A stretch of DNA of 64,000 nt from [Pasteurella] mairii (lineage in GTDB: Bacteria; Pseudomonadota; Gammaproteobacteria; Enterobacterales; Pasteurellaceae), in contig UGSS01000002.1 in assembly GCA_900454475.1 (NCBI GenBank), forward strand, positions 682,001 to 746,000, read 5' to 3'. A model generated the notes under the pieces. It was not told the origin of the DNA and searched no databases. It saw nothing but the letters and a program-made list of their open reading frames with translations. This document shows positions 28,849-37,525 of this stretch, one piece after another (positions within the stretch are counted from its first letter, which is position 1; each line of letters starts with the position of its first letter). The position numbers and the translations under genes were made by a program.

Positions 28849-28866
28849 GCTATTCGAAAGAATAGC
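28849..28866 (+). promoter_or_regulatory. 5'-UTR hairpin of ompA copy 1
   Basis: GCTATTC-GAAA-GAATAGC is a perfect 7-bp stem with a GNRA tetraloop, 54 nt before the ATG. E. coli ompA mRNA carries a 5' stem-loop that stabilises the transcript, and this may play the same part. It is absent from the leader of copy 2. No start site is mapped. Confidence 0.5.
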
Positions 28867-28920
28867 GCTTACAAAGGATGAGATGAAATTTAACAAACTT
28901 AAACTCAGAGGAACTGTAAT

Positions 28921-29970
28921 ATGAAAAAAACTGCAATCGCATTAGCAATCGCTGGTTTAGCAGCAGCATCAGTAGCACAAGCAGCGCCTGATCAAAACAC
29001 TTTCTATGTGGGGGCAAAAGCAGGTTGGGCATCTTTGCACGACGGTTATACCCAATTTGAAAATGACGGTTTGGGTTACTTACGTAACTCCGTCACTTAC
29101 GGTGTATTCGGTGGTTACCAAGTATTCAACCAAAATAGAGCAGGTTTAGCGGTTGAATTGGGCTATGACGATTTTGGTCGTGCCAAAATACGTGAAGAAG
29201 GTGAAACCTTTTTAAAACACACTAACCACGGTGCACATTTAAGCTTAAAAGGCAGCTACGGTTTAGGTGGCTTTACTCCAGCATTGGAAGGATTAGATGT
29301 GTATGCTCGTGTTGGTGCGGCATTAATTCGTTCTGATTATAAAGGTTATGGCGAAGACCAAGTCCGTGAACACAGCTTAAAAGTATCACCGGTATTTGCT
29401 GGTGGTTTAGAATATGCGCTACCTTCATTACCTGAATTAGCGTTACGTGTTGAATATCAATGGATCGAAAACGTAGGTAAAGTTGAAGAAGCTGATGGCA
29501 CCCGTGTAGATTATACTCCGGATATTGGTTCTGTAACTGCAGGTTTATCTTACCGTTTTGGACAAGGTGCTGTTGTTGTACCTGAAGTGGTAAATAAAAC
29601 TTTCTCATTGAATTCAGACGTGACTTTTGGTTTTGATAAAGCTAATTTAAAACCTGAAGCGCAAGGCGTGTTAGATGGTATTTATGGTGAAATCGCGCAA
29701 TTAAGCGCACCACAAGTTACCGTTGCCGGTTATACCGACCGTATTGGTAAAGAAGCGTATAACTTGAAATTATCACAACAACGTGCAGATACCGTAGCGA
29801 ACTACTTAGTTTCTAAAGGGGTAGCGCAAGATATTATCTCTGCAACGGGTTACGGTGAAGCAAACCCTGTGACTGGCGCAACTTGTGACTCTGTAAAAGG
29901 TCGTAAAGCTTTAATCGCTTGTTTGGCACCAGATCGTCGCGTAGAAGTCGCAGTTAAAGGTAATAAATAA
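28921..29970 (+). CDS. ompA: OmpA-family porin (P5-like), copy 1
   Basis: 349-aa outer-membrane protein. It has a cleavable signal peptide (MKKTAIALAIAGLAAASVAQ, then A-A-P), an N-terminal eight-strand beta-barrel (about residues 22-195) and a periplasmic OmpA-like peptidoglycan-binding domain (about 225-345). That domain contains DVTFGFDKANLKPEAQGVLD, VAGYTDRIGKEAYNLKLSQQRA and a conserved cysteine pair (ATCDSVKGRKALIAC). It corresponds to the Haemophilus P5/Pasteurella OmpA adhesin. A hairpin lies in the leader and a terminator just after the stop, so it is transcribed alone. Nearly identical to copy 2. Confidence 0.95.
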   Translation: MKKTAIALAIAGLAAASVAQAAPDQNTFYVGAKAGWASLHDGYTQFENDGLGYLRNSVTYGVFGGYQVFNQNRAGLAVELGYDDFGRAKIREEGETFLKHTNHGAHLSLKGSYGLGGFTPALEGLDVYARVGAALIRSDYKGYGEDQVREHSLKVSPVFAGGLEYALPSLPELALRVEYQWIENVGKVEEADGTRVDYTPDIGSVTAGLSYRFGQGAVVVPEVVNKTFSLNSDVTFGFDKANLKPEAQGVLDGIYGEIAQLSAPQVTVAGYTDRIGKEAYNLKLSQQRADTVANYLVSKGVAQDIISATGYGEANPVTGATCDSVKGRKALIACLAPDRRVEVAVKGNK

Positions 29971-30002
29971 GTTATTATTCCTTTTTCTTAATTAACTCAA
30001 AG

Positions 30003-30033
30003 AAGCCTCAAGTTTATCACTTGGGGCTTTTTT
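30003..30033 (+). terminator. Terminator of ompA copy 1
   Basis: AAGCCTCAAGT / ACTTGGGGCTT stem (one mismatch), 5-nt loop, followed by TTTT. It separates the two ompA copies into independent transcripts. Confidence 0.88.
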
Positions 30034-30251
30034 CATTATTGGTTGTTTTTGAGCAAGAGCCTCAATAGCAAAGAGAAATCATGGTGAGTTTTGTTTTGTA
30101 TCAAATTAATTATAAAAACAAGTTTAATTAATAAACAAAATTTGAATTGATTGTCTAAAAGATGAGCGAGTTTATAGAAAATAATTTGATTTTCTCTATT
30201 TTCGAGAGGATAATAGCCACACTTTTGAACATTCCTTTAGCGTACTAAAGA

Positions 30252-30291
30252 TTTGAATTTGTCAAAAGGGCAGTAATAGGGCAAATTCAAA
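30252..30291 (+). repeat. Inverted repeat in the ompA copy 2 leader region
   Basis: TTTGAATTTG and CAAATTCAAA are perfect 10-bp arms around a 20-nt spacer. It lies about 155 nt before the second ompA start, in a 413-nt non-coding stretch after the copy 1 terminator. No open frame of note occurs there. It may be an operator or a leader RNA structure. Confidence 0.45.
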
Positions 30292-30446
30292 CCCTAACGG
30301 ATACTGGCTTAGACTAGCAGTTTATAAAAAGGTTCACTTTTTGCGAAATCTAAGCGTTATAAATACAAGTTATCTTGTTTAGTTTTGTTTATGACTAACC
30401 GATACTTATTTAATTTATTGATGACTAAATTAGAGGATCATCCAAA

Positions 30447-31496
30447 ATGAAAAAAACTGCAATCGCATTAGCAATCGCTGGTTTAGCAGCAGCATCAGTA
30501 GCACAAGCAGCGCCTGATCAAAACACTTTCTATGTGGGGGCAAAAGCAGGTTGGGCATCTTTGCACGACGGTTATACCCAATTTGAAAATAACGGTTTGG
30601 GTTACTTACGTAACTCCGTCACTTACGGTGTATTCGGTGGTTACCAAGTATTCAACCAAAATAGAGCAGGTTTAGCGGTTGAATTAGGTTACGATGACTT
30701 CGGACGTGCAAAATTACGTGAAGAAGGTGAAACTGTTGCTAAACACACAAACCATGGTGCACACTTAAGCTTAAAAGGTAGTTACGGTTTAGGCGGATTT
30801 ACTCCAGCATTGGAAGGATTAGATGTGTATGCTCGTGTTGGTGCGGCATTAATTCGTTCTGATTATAAAGGTTATGGCGAAGACCAAGTCCGTGAACACA
30901 GCTTAAAAGTATCACCGGTATTTGCTGGTGGTTTAGAATATGCGCTACCTTCATTACCTGAATTAGCGTTACGTGTTGAATATCAATGGATCGAAAACGT
31001 AGGTAAACTTGAAGAAGCTGATGGCACCCGCGTAGATTATACTCCGGATATTGGTTCTGTAACTGCAGGTTTATCTTACCGTTTTGGACAAGGTGCTGTT
31101 GTTGTACCTGAAGTGGTAAATAAAACCTTCTCATTGAATTCAGACGTGACTTTTGGTTTTGATAAAGCTAATTTAAAACCTGAAGCGCAAGGCGTGTTAG
31201 ATGGTATTTATGGTGAAATCGCGCAATTAAGCGCACCACAAGTTACCGTTGCCGGTTATACCGACCGTATTGGTAAAGAAGCGTATAACTTGAAATTATC
31301 ACAACAACGTGCAGATACCGTAGCGAACTACTTAGTTTCTAAAGGGGTAGCGCAAGATACTATCTCTGCAACGGGTTACGGTGAAGCAAACCCTGTGACT
31401 GGCGCAACTTGTGATTCTGTAAAAGGTCGTAAAGCCTTGATCGCTTGTTTAGCCGCTGACCGTCGTGTTGAAATCGCGGTTAAAGGTAACAAATAA
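30447..31496 (+). CDS. OmpA-family porin (P5-like), copy 2
   Basis: 349-aa paralogue of the upstream gene, identical in length and differing at about ten residues. Changes include N for D in the first loop region, LREEGETVAK instead of IREEGETFLK, GKLEEA for GKVEEA, and CLAADRRVEIAV for CLAPDRRVEVAV. Long blocks of DNA are identical, separated by short stretches rich in synonymous changes, the pattern of gene conversion. The upstream DNA is quite different (GAGGATCATCC before the ATG and no GAAA hairpin), so expression is probably separately controlled. Confidence 0.95.
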   Translation: MKKTAIALAIAGLAAASVAQAAPDQNTFYVGAKAGWASLHDGYTQFENNGLGYLRNSVTYGVFGGYQVFNQNRAGLAVELGYDDFGRAKLREEGETVAKHTNHGAHLSLKGSYGLGGFTPALEGLDVYARVGAALIRSDYKGYGEDQVREHSLKVSPVFAGGLEYALPSLPELALRVEYQWIENVGKLEEADGTRVDYTPDIGSVTAGLSYRFGQGAVVVPEVVNKTFSLNSDVTFGFDKANLKPEAQGVLDGIYGEIAQLSAPQVTVAGYTDRIGKEAYNLKLSQQRADTVANYLVSKGVAQDTISATGYGEANPVTGATCDSVKGRKALIACLAADRRVEIAVKGNK

Positions 31497-31530
31497 TTAA
31501 ATTTGTTTATCTTATCAAGTGATAATATAA

Positions 31531-31562
31531 AAAGACCTGGGCATTCGTGCTTGGGTCTTTTG
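31531..31562 (+). terminator. Terminator of ompA copy 2
   Basis: AAAGACC / GGTCTTT outer arms with inner GGC/GC pairing and a short T tract. It precedes lemA. Confidence 0.7.
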
Positions 31563-31600
31563 CCTATTTGAAAATCACTTTCTTGAATAAGGAACTTAAA

Positions 31601-32182
31601 ATGAAAAAATGGTTAGTTGTTATTATTATCGCGGTTATCGCTGGGTTTACGCTGATGACCAGCTACAATGGCTTGGTGAAAGCGGAAGAAGAGATTGATT
31701 CGGTATGGGCGAATGTAGAATCCAGTTATCAACGTCGTGCAGATCTTATTCCGAACTTAGTGAATACGGTCAAAGGTCAAGCGAATTTTGAAAAAGAGAC
31801 GTTGACACAAGTTATTGAAGCGCGCTCCAAAGCGACGCAAACAAAAATCGATCCGGCAAATATGACGGAATCCCAATTGGTTGAATTCCAACAAAATCAA
31901 AGTTCCGTTGGTTCCGCCTTGTCTCGTTTATTGGTCACAGTGGAAAAATATCCGGAATTAAAAGCACACGAAGGTTTCATGAATCTTCAAGCACAACTTG
32001 AAGGCACGGAAAACCGCATCAATGTCGCGCGCAATCAGTTTAATGATGCCGCTCGTATTTATAATCAAAAAGTGCGTACTTTCCCAACCAAATTGGCAGC
32101 TCTGATTTTTGGTTTTAAAGAGAAACCTTATTTCAAATCTGCAGCGGGTGCAGAGAATGCGCCTGTGGTGAATTTTAACTAA
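31601..32182 (+). CDS. lemA: LemA family protein
   Basis: 193-aa protein with one N-terminal membrane segment (KKWLVVIIIAVIAGFTLMTS) and a helical LemA domain. The core motif is VWANVESSYQRRADLIPNLV followed by NTVKGQANFEKETL, with the C-terminal ENRINVARNQFNDAARIYN and FP helices. Its exact role is unsettled; LemA and TPM proteins are often encoded together and may form an envelope module. The start at 31601 follows AAGGAAC; the longer frame from 31547 runs into the terminator of ompA copy 2. Two TPM genes follow at 13 nt and with an 8-nt overlap. Confidence 0.9.
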   Translation: MKKWLVVIIIAVIAGFTLMTSYNGLVKAEEEIDSVWANVESSYQRRADLIPNLVNTVKGQANFEKETLTQVIEARSKATQTKIDPANMTESQLVEFQQNQSSVGSALSRLLVTVEKYPELKAHEGFMNLQAQLEGTENRINVARNQFNDAARIYNQKVRTFPTKLAALIFGFKEKPYFKSAAGAENAPVVNFN

Positions 32183-32195
32183 AGTGCGGTCAAAT

Positions 32196-32642
32196 ATGCC
32201 TTTATTTTCACGAATTCCATTTAATAAAGCACAAATTGAGGCAGCAATCAGTCGCCTCGAGCAACAAACGTCAGCGGAATTACGCGTTTATATTGAACGA
32301 CATCTTCCACAGGAAGAGAAATATTCTTCTCTCAAACGCGCGTCGCAGGTTTTTAACGAACTAAAAATGGATACCACCAAAGCGCGTAATGGCGTATTGA
32401 TTTATATTGCATTCAAAGATCATCAGTGCGCCATTATTGGCGATCAAGGTATTCACCAGTACGTCGGCGAAGGTTTTTGGCGTGGGCAATGTGATTTGAT
32501 GATGGCTTATTTTAAGCGCGCTGATTATACCGCCGGTATTGTTGAGGTTATTGAGCAAATTGGTGAGGAATTAATGAAATATTTCCCAATTCAAGCAGAT
32601 GATATGAACGAATTGGAAAATGAGGTGATTATCAATGACTAA
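32196..32642 (+). CDS. TPM-domain protein, soluble
   Basis: 148-aa protein with a TPM (TLP18.3/Psb32/MOLO-1) domain: QIEAAISRLEQQTSAELRVYIERH, then TTKARNGVLIYIAFKDHQCAIIGDQGI and GEGFWRGQCDLMMAYFKRADYTAGI. No signal peptide is evident, unlike the next gene. It sits between lemA and a secreted TPM protein. The start at 32196 is chosen; an earlier GTG at 32184 lies inside an uptake signal. Its stop overlaps the next start by 8 nt. Confidence 0.85.
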   Translation: MPLFSRIPFNKAQIEAAISRLEQQTSAELRVYIERHLPQEEKYSSLKRASQVFNELKMDTTKARNGVLIYIAFKDHQCAIIGDQGIHQYVGEGFWRGQCDLMMAYFKRADYTAGIVEVIEQIGEELMKYFPIQADDMNELENEVIIND

Positions 32643-33414
32643 GATATTAAAAAGTGCGGTTGTTTTTTTCGCACTTTTTTTCAGTTCGCTCCTGATGGCA
32701 GTTTCTTTTCCCGCTTCGCCAGCGCCATTTCAGTATGTTAATGATTATACTCGCACATTAACCAGTAATGAAAAGCAGCAATTAGAAAATAAATTAATTG
32801 CCTATTCAAAAGAAACTAGCTCGCAGATTGCGGTTGTGCTGATTCCTTCTACGGAAGAATATGACATTTCGCAATATGCCTTTGAACTCGGGGATAAATG
32901 GGGGATTGGGCGCAAGCAGTTAAATAATGGTGTGTTGATGCTGGTGGCGGTCAATGATCGAAAAATTTTTATTGCTACTGGTCAAGGGCTGGAAGGCGTA
33001 TTGCCAGATGCTTTTTTATCGCAAATTATTCGTCAAGTAATCACGCCACAATTTAAACAAAATCACTATGCACAAGGTATTAGCCACGGATTAGATTACA
33101 TTATTGCTGCCAGCAAAGGCGAATTTGATCCTTACCAACAAGAAGAAAATGACTGGGGAAGTTATATTCCTTTTGTCATGGTCTGCCTGTTTATACTTTT
33201 TGTGATTTTCGGTGAACTGAGTTGGCGTAAAAAACCTTATATTAGCCCGAGTAATCGCCATCAAATGGAAAATGTAATTCGTCAATCTACCTTATCTCGT
33301 CGTGGTCGCAGTGGCTTTGGGGGATTTGGCAGCGGTAGCGGCTTTGGTAGCGGATCTGGCGGTGGTTTCGGCGGTGGTGGCTTTGGTGGCGGTGGTGCCG
33401 GCGGAAGTTGGTAA
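32635..33414 (+). CDS. TPM-domain protein with signal peptide and Gly-rich tail (YgcG-like)
   Basis: 259-aa envelope protein. It has a signal peptide (residues about 1-23, VVFFALFFSSLLMAVS), a TPM domain (VNDYTRTLTSNEKQQLENKL, SSQIAVVLIPSTEEYDI, GKNNGVLML-type RKQLNNGVLMLVAVNDRKIFI), one transmembrane helix near residues 180-198 and a C-terminal tail of G/F/S repeats ending GGSW. This layout is that of YgcG-type proteins. Its start overlaps the upstream TPM gene. The signal-peptide codons contain an inverted uptake-signal pair that can fold into a terminator-like hairpin. Confidence 0.87.
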   Translation: MTKILKSAVVFFALFFSSLLMAVSFPASPAPFQYVNDYTRTLTSNEKQQLENKLIAYSKETSSQIAVVLIPSTEEYDISQYAFELGDKWGIGRKQLNNGVLMLVAVNDRKIFIATGQGLEGVLPDAFLSQIIRQVITPQFKQNHYAQGISHGLDYIIAASKGEFDPYQQEENDWGSYIPFVMVCLFILFVIFGELSWRKKPYISPSNRHQMENVIRQSTLSRRGRSGFGGFGSGSGFGSGSGGGFGGGGFGGGGAGGSW

Positions 33415-33502
33415 TAGTTGATATTTAAAGTAGGTTATTTATCGTTTCTTTTGGTTATGATACAATGCACCTATTTTGTTACTCAAACCGTTAAGGATGA
33501 TT

Positions 33503-33832
33503 ATGGAAACTTTAGATAAAATTAAAAAACAAATTAGCGAAAATCCGATTCTTCTTTATATGAAAGGCTCGCCGAAATTTCCTTCTTGCGGATTTTCAGC
33601 ACGGGCAGTAGAAGCGCTTATCAATTGCAATGTACCTTTTGGTTATGTGGATATTTTGCAATATCCGGATATTCGTGCAGAGTTGCCGGGATATGCGAAC
33701 TGGCCGACATTCCCACAATTATGGGTAGAGGGCGAATTGGTTGGCGGCTGTGATATTATGCTTGAAATGTTTCAGCAAGGTGAATTGCAAACTTTACTAT
33801 CTGAAGTGGCTGCAAGACATCCGCAAAACTAA
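33503..33832 (+). CDS. grxD: Monothiol glutaredoxin Grx4
   Basis: 109-aa CGFS-type monothiol glutaredoxin that carries and delivers [2Fe-2S] clusters. Active-site motif FPSCGFSARAVEAL, preceded by LLYMKGSPKFP, and the glutathione-binding WPTFPQLWVEGELVGGCDI are all present. The start at 33503 follows TAAGGATGATT. It is followed by infC at 149 nt. Confidence 0.95.
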   Translation: METLDKIKKQISENPILLYMKGSPKFPSCGFSARAVEALINCNVPFGYVDILQYPDIRAELPGYANWPTFPQLWVEGELVGGCDIMLEMFQQGELQTLLSEVAARHPQN

Positions 33833-33981
33833 CTTCGGTGTTACAAGTAAACGTAAATCCTACTTGCAACCGAATTGAAAATCCTATAAAATTCGTGCGT
33901 TGTGCTGTAAAATGGCGCGAAAAATTATGGTCTTCTGCTAATGCAGTTTGATTGTCTGAAAAGTAATAAGAGGAATGAATT

Positions 33982-34524
33982 ATTAAAACCGTAAAAAAAG
34001 CACCGGCTGCAAATCGCCCGAATCGTATCAATGATGAAATTCGAGTGAAAGAAGTTCGTTTGATTGACCAAGATGGTGAACAGGCGGGCATTGTAAGTAT
34101 TCAGGAAGCTTTGGAAAAAGCAGAATCACTAGAATTAGATCTTGTTGAAATTAGTCCTAATGCCGAGCCACCGGTGTGTCGTATCATGAATTATGGTAAA
34201 TTCCTCTATGAAAAAGGAAAAGCGGCAAAAGAGCAGAAGAAAAAGCAGAAAGTCGTACAAGTGAAGGAAATTAAATTCCGTCCGGGTACAGACGAAGGCG
34301 ACTATCAGGTAAAACTACGCAGCCTGATTCGCTTTTTAGAAGATGGGGATAAAGCTAAAATTACCGTTCGTTTCCGCGGACGCGAAATGGCTCACCAAGA
34401 TATCGGTTTGGACGTGTTAGAGCGTGTTAGAAATGATCTTGCCGAGATTTCTGTTGTGGAATCCGCTCCGGGTAAACTGGAAGGTCGTCAAGCTGTTATG
34501 GTACTTGCCCCTAAAAAGAAATAA
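33982..34524 (+). CDS. infC: Translation initiation factor IF-3, AUU start
   Basis: 180-aa IF-3, which binds the 30S subunit and rejects non-canonical start codons. No ATG or GTG lies at the proper N-terminus; the first in-frame ATG (34045) would drop the conserved [17 protein letters not shown]. The ATT at 33982 follows AAGAGGA with 7-8 nt spacing, matching the AUU start that lets IF-3 autoregulate in other gammaproteobacteria. The N-domain [14 protein letters not shown] and C-domain [20 protein letters not shown] followed by MVLAPKKK are intact. rpmI and rplT follow, as is typical. Confidence 0.95.
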   Translation: MKTVKKAPAANRPNRINDEIRVKEVRLIDQDGEQAGIVSIQEALEKAESLELDLVEISPNAEPPVCRIMNYGKFLYEKGKAAKEQKKKQKVVQVKEIKFRPGTDEGDYQVKLRSLIRFLEDGDKAKITVRFRGREMAHQDIGLDVLERVRNDLAEISVVESAPGKLEGRQAVMVLAPKKK

Positions 34525-34543
34525 TTAGTGCATTTCAAGTAAC

Positions 34544-34584
34544 AAAAGTGCGATGAGGATAATTGTATTTTCGACCGCACTTTT
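34544..34584 (+). terminator. Inverted uptake-signal hairpin between infC and rpmI
   Basis: AAAAGTGCG and CGCACTTTT arms with a 23-nt spacer, followed by T. It can act as a partial terminator between infC and rpmI. The left copy differs from the uptake consensus after the core. Confidence 0.5.
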
Positions 34585-34635
34585 ATTCGCCTAATTATTG
34601 GTTATTCACTTAAACAATGCGGAGTTTATAAAACA

Positions 34636-34833
34636 ATGCCTAAAATTAAAACAGTACGTGGTGCTGCGAAGCGTTTCAAGAAAACCGCTTCCGGCGGTTT
34701 CAAACGTAAACAATCTCACTTACGTCATATTTTAACTAAGAAAACCACTAAACGTAAACGTCATCTACGTCATAAATCTATGGTTGCGAAAGCTGACCAA
34801 GTTTTAGTTGTAGCGTGCTTGCCATACGCATAA
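34636..34833 (+). CDS. rpmI: 50S ribosomal protein L35
   Basis: 65-aa basic ribosomal protein: [35 protein letters not shown]. Length and sequence are standard. GGAGTTT precedes the ATG. It is the middle gene of infC-rpmI-rplT; in E. coli L20 represses rpmI-rplT translation from this leader. Confidence 0.97.
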
Positions 34834-34887
34834 GCACAGCGTACGTTAAGTTAATTTTTAGTTCATTAAATAGACATAGGAGATTAA

Positions 34888-35244
<357 letters not shown>

Positions 35245-35266
35245 TTTTTTAAAGTTTAGATAAATT

Positions 35267-35290
35267 AGGACACTACTTGGTGTCCTTTTT
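35267..35290. terminator. Terminator after rplT
   Basis: AGGACAC-TACTTG-GTGTCCT stem with a following TTTTTT. It lies between the convergent rplT and ppnN. Confidence 0.88.
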
Positions 35291-35297
35291 TAGCTTC

Positions 35298-36662
35298 TTA
35301 TTTTAAGATTTCATAGCAAGGTTCATAGGCGTCGCCACCTGGCAATTTCATCCGATGTTGCTCGATAAAGTCTCGCAATACGCGATCGACTTTTTCCATT
35401 AATTTCGGATCGCCTTGTAATTGGAATTTGCCCAATTCTTCGATTTTATCTTGGGTTTCAGGTTTGATATTTCCCGCGACAATACCAGAGAAAACGCGGC
35501 GCAAATTTGCCGCGAGAGACACTTTGGATTGATTTAAATGCAAATCCAATTCCGTCATATTTTGATGGGTTGGGATAAATGGCATTTGAAATTCTGGATC
35601 GATTTTTAATGACCAGTTAAACCCGTAAGAATTCCCTTTTTCATAGCGTGTTTCGCGAATGACTTTCATTGCTGATTTCACGCGGCGCGCCACTTTAACC
35701 GGATCATCAATGATAATCTCATATAACGCTTGCGCTTCTTCGCCCAAGGTTTCACCGATAAAGCGATCAATGGTTGCAAAATAATCGGCACTTTCTTTTG
35801 GACCAGTCAAAATAAGAGGCAATGTTTGTGCTTTATTTTGCGGGTTAAGTTTTATCCCTAAAATATAAAGCAATTCTTCAAATGTTCCCGGACCACCAGG
35901 GAAAATCACGATAGCGTGTCCCATGCGTACAAAGGCTTCCAAGCGTTTTTCAATATCCGGCATGATGATAAGTTCATTCACAATCGGATTTGGCGGTTCG
36001 GAGGCAATAATAGAGGGTTCAGTGATTCCAATAAAGCGGCTATTTTTATAGCGTTGATTGGCATGACCGATAGCGGCACCTTTCATTGGCGCTTCCATGA
36101 CGCCGGGACCGCAGCCGGTAATAATATTGAGTTCACGCAAGCCTAATTCTAGCCCGACCGCGCGACAATATTGGTATTCAATTTGGTTGATAGAATGCCC
36201 ACCCCAGCACACCACAAGATTGGGATGTTCGCCTACAATCAGCGCTTTGGCATTACGTAAAATCGCAAATACTTGGTTGGTGATATGTTTGCTGTCTTGA
36301 ATATCGCAAGGATTAATGCGCTGGTTGAGTACGTTGACAAATAAAATATCGCGCAACACAGCAAACAAATGATATTGAATGTTAGCAATCATTTTATCAT
36401 CTACAAACGCGGTTTGTGGTGGATTGTGTAGCTCTAATGCTACGCCACGTTCTCGCGCAAGCAAATTAATATCAAAATCCGGATATTGATTTAACAATGC
36501 GCGACTATCATCCGTTACCGCGCCGGAATTAAGTACCGCTAAAGAACAATTGCGATATAACGTATATAATTTCGACCGCGCTTTTTTCGCCAATTGCTCA
36601 ACTTCCAAATGCGAAAGTTGATCCATACTTCCTTTTGGATTGACATAGTGAATATGACTCAT
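35298..36662 (-). CDS. ppnN: Nucleotide 5'-monophosphate nucleosidase PpnN (YgdH)
   Basis: 454-aa enzyme. PpnN cleaves purine and pyrimidine nucleoside monophosphates to base and ribose-5-phosphate and is stimulated by (p)ppGpp in E. coli. The LOG-like core motifs are [20 protein letters not shown] and [23 protein letters not shown] (the PGGxGTxxE catalytic motif). It has the extended N- and C-terminal regions ([20 protein letters not shown]...) that set PpnN apart from short LOG proteins. queF lies 9 nt upstream on the same strand. Confidence 0.92.
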   Translation of the reverse strand: MSHIHYVNPKGSMDQLSHLEVEQLAKKARSKLYTLYRNCSLAVLNSGAVTDDSRALLNQYPDFDINLLARERGVALELHNPPQTAFVDDKMIANIQYHLFAVLRDILFVNVLNQRINPCDIQDSKHITNQVFAILRNAKALIVGEHPNLVVCWGGHSINQIEYQYCRAVGLELGLRELNIITGCGPGVMEAPMKGAAIGHANQRYKNSRFIGITEPSIIASEPPNPIVNELIIMPDIEKRLEAFVRMGHAIVIFPGGPGTFEELLYILGIKLNPQNKAQTLPLILTGPKESADYFATIDRFIGETLGEEAQALYEIIIDDPVKVARRVKSAMKVIRETRYEKGNSYGFNWSLKIDPEFQMPFIPTHQNMTELDLHLNQSKVSLAANLRRVFSGIVAGNIKPETQDKIEELGKFQLQGDPKLMEKVDRVLRDFIEQHRMKLPGGDAYEPCYEILK

Positions 36663-36671
36663 AAAGACTCC

Positions 36672-37511
36672 TTATTGACGAGCTAAACGTTGATTTAACG
36701 GAATTGGCTCAAAATTGGAACGAAACGGATTAATATCCAACCCGCCACGCCGCGTATAACGTGCATAGACGGTGAGCTTTTCCGGTTGGGCAAATTGCAT
36801 CAAATCACAAAAAATTCGCTCGACGCATTGTTCGTGAAACTCATTATGCTGTCGATAAGAAATAAGATAGCGCAATAATTTTTCACGATCAATTTGTTTT
36901 CCTACGTAATGAATTTGTACGCTGCCCCAATCAGGTTGCTGCGTGATAAGGCAATTGGATTTCAACAAATGGCTGACCAGCACTTCATCTACCAGATTTT
37001 CGCCGGTACAATGTTGCAACAATTGTGGATTAAATTGATAATCGACGATTTCAATACCCTGTTCGTCAATGCAATCGCCGGCAAAAAAGGCGATTGGCGT
37101 GTGGTGATAATTCGTCAAAGAATTTAACCGCACTTTGACCTCTCCTTGCGCGCATTGTTGTAAATCTTGCTGCAAAATGTGGCAAACTTCGTCGAATGAG
37201 CTAAATTTGCTTTGATTGAAACTATTGAGGTAAAGTTTAAAACTTTTCGACTCAATCAAATTTAGGCTGGTACAATCAATTTCCACATCAGCAATCGCCA
37301 CTTGTGGCACGCCTTTGGTATTCAGCCACGAAATCTCATAAGCCGTCCAAATATCTGCGCCAACGGTAAAAGGTTGTCGCGCAGTAATCCCTAAACTGTC
37401 GCGATTTAACGAACGCGGCACGGGTTGCAATAACGTGCGGTCATAATTTTCCGCATATTTTGTTTGTTTTCCGAGAGGTAATGATTGCAAACTTTGGTCA
37501 TGATAATGCAT
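36672..37511 (-). CDS. queF: NADPH-dependent 7-cyano-7-deazaguanine reductase
   Basis: 279-aa bimodular (YqcD-type) QueF. It reduces preQ0 to preQ1 in queuosine synthesis. The signature [17 protein letters not shown] lies at about residues 88-104 with the QueF acidic residues. The C-terminal module has [36 protein letters not shown] and [15 protein letters not shown]. Length is typical of the long form. It is the second gene of a minus-strand run DUF2310-queF-ppnN. Confidence 0.93.
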   Translation of the reverse strand: MHYHDQSLQSLPLGKQTKYAENYDRTLLQPVPRSLNRDSLGITARQPFTVGADIWTAYEISWLNTKGVPQVAIADVEIDCTSLNLIESKSFKLYLNSFNQSKFSSFDEVCHILQQDLQQCAQGEVKVRLNSLTNYHHTPIAFFAGDCIDEQGIEIVDYQFNPQLLQHCTGENLVDEVLVSHLLKSNCLITQQPDWGSVQIHYVGKQIDREKLLRYLISYRQHNEFHEQCVERIFCDLMQFAQPEKLTVYARYTRRGGLDINPFRSNFEPIPLNQRLARQ

Positions 37512-37525
37512 GGGTTTTCCTTATG

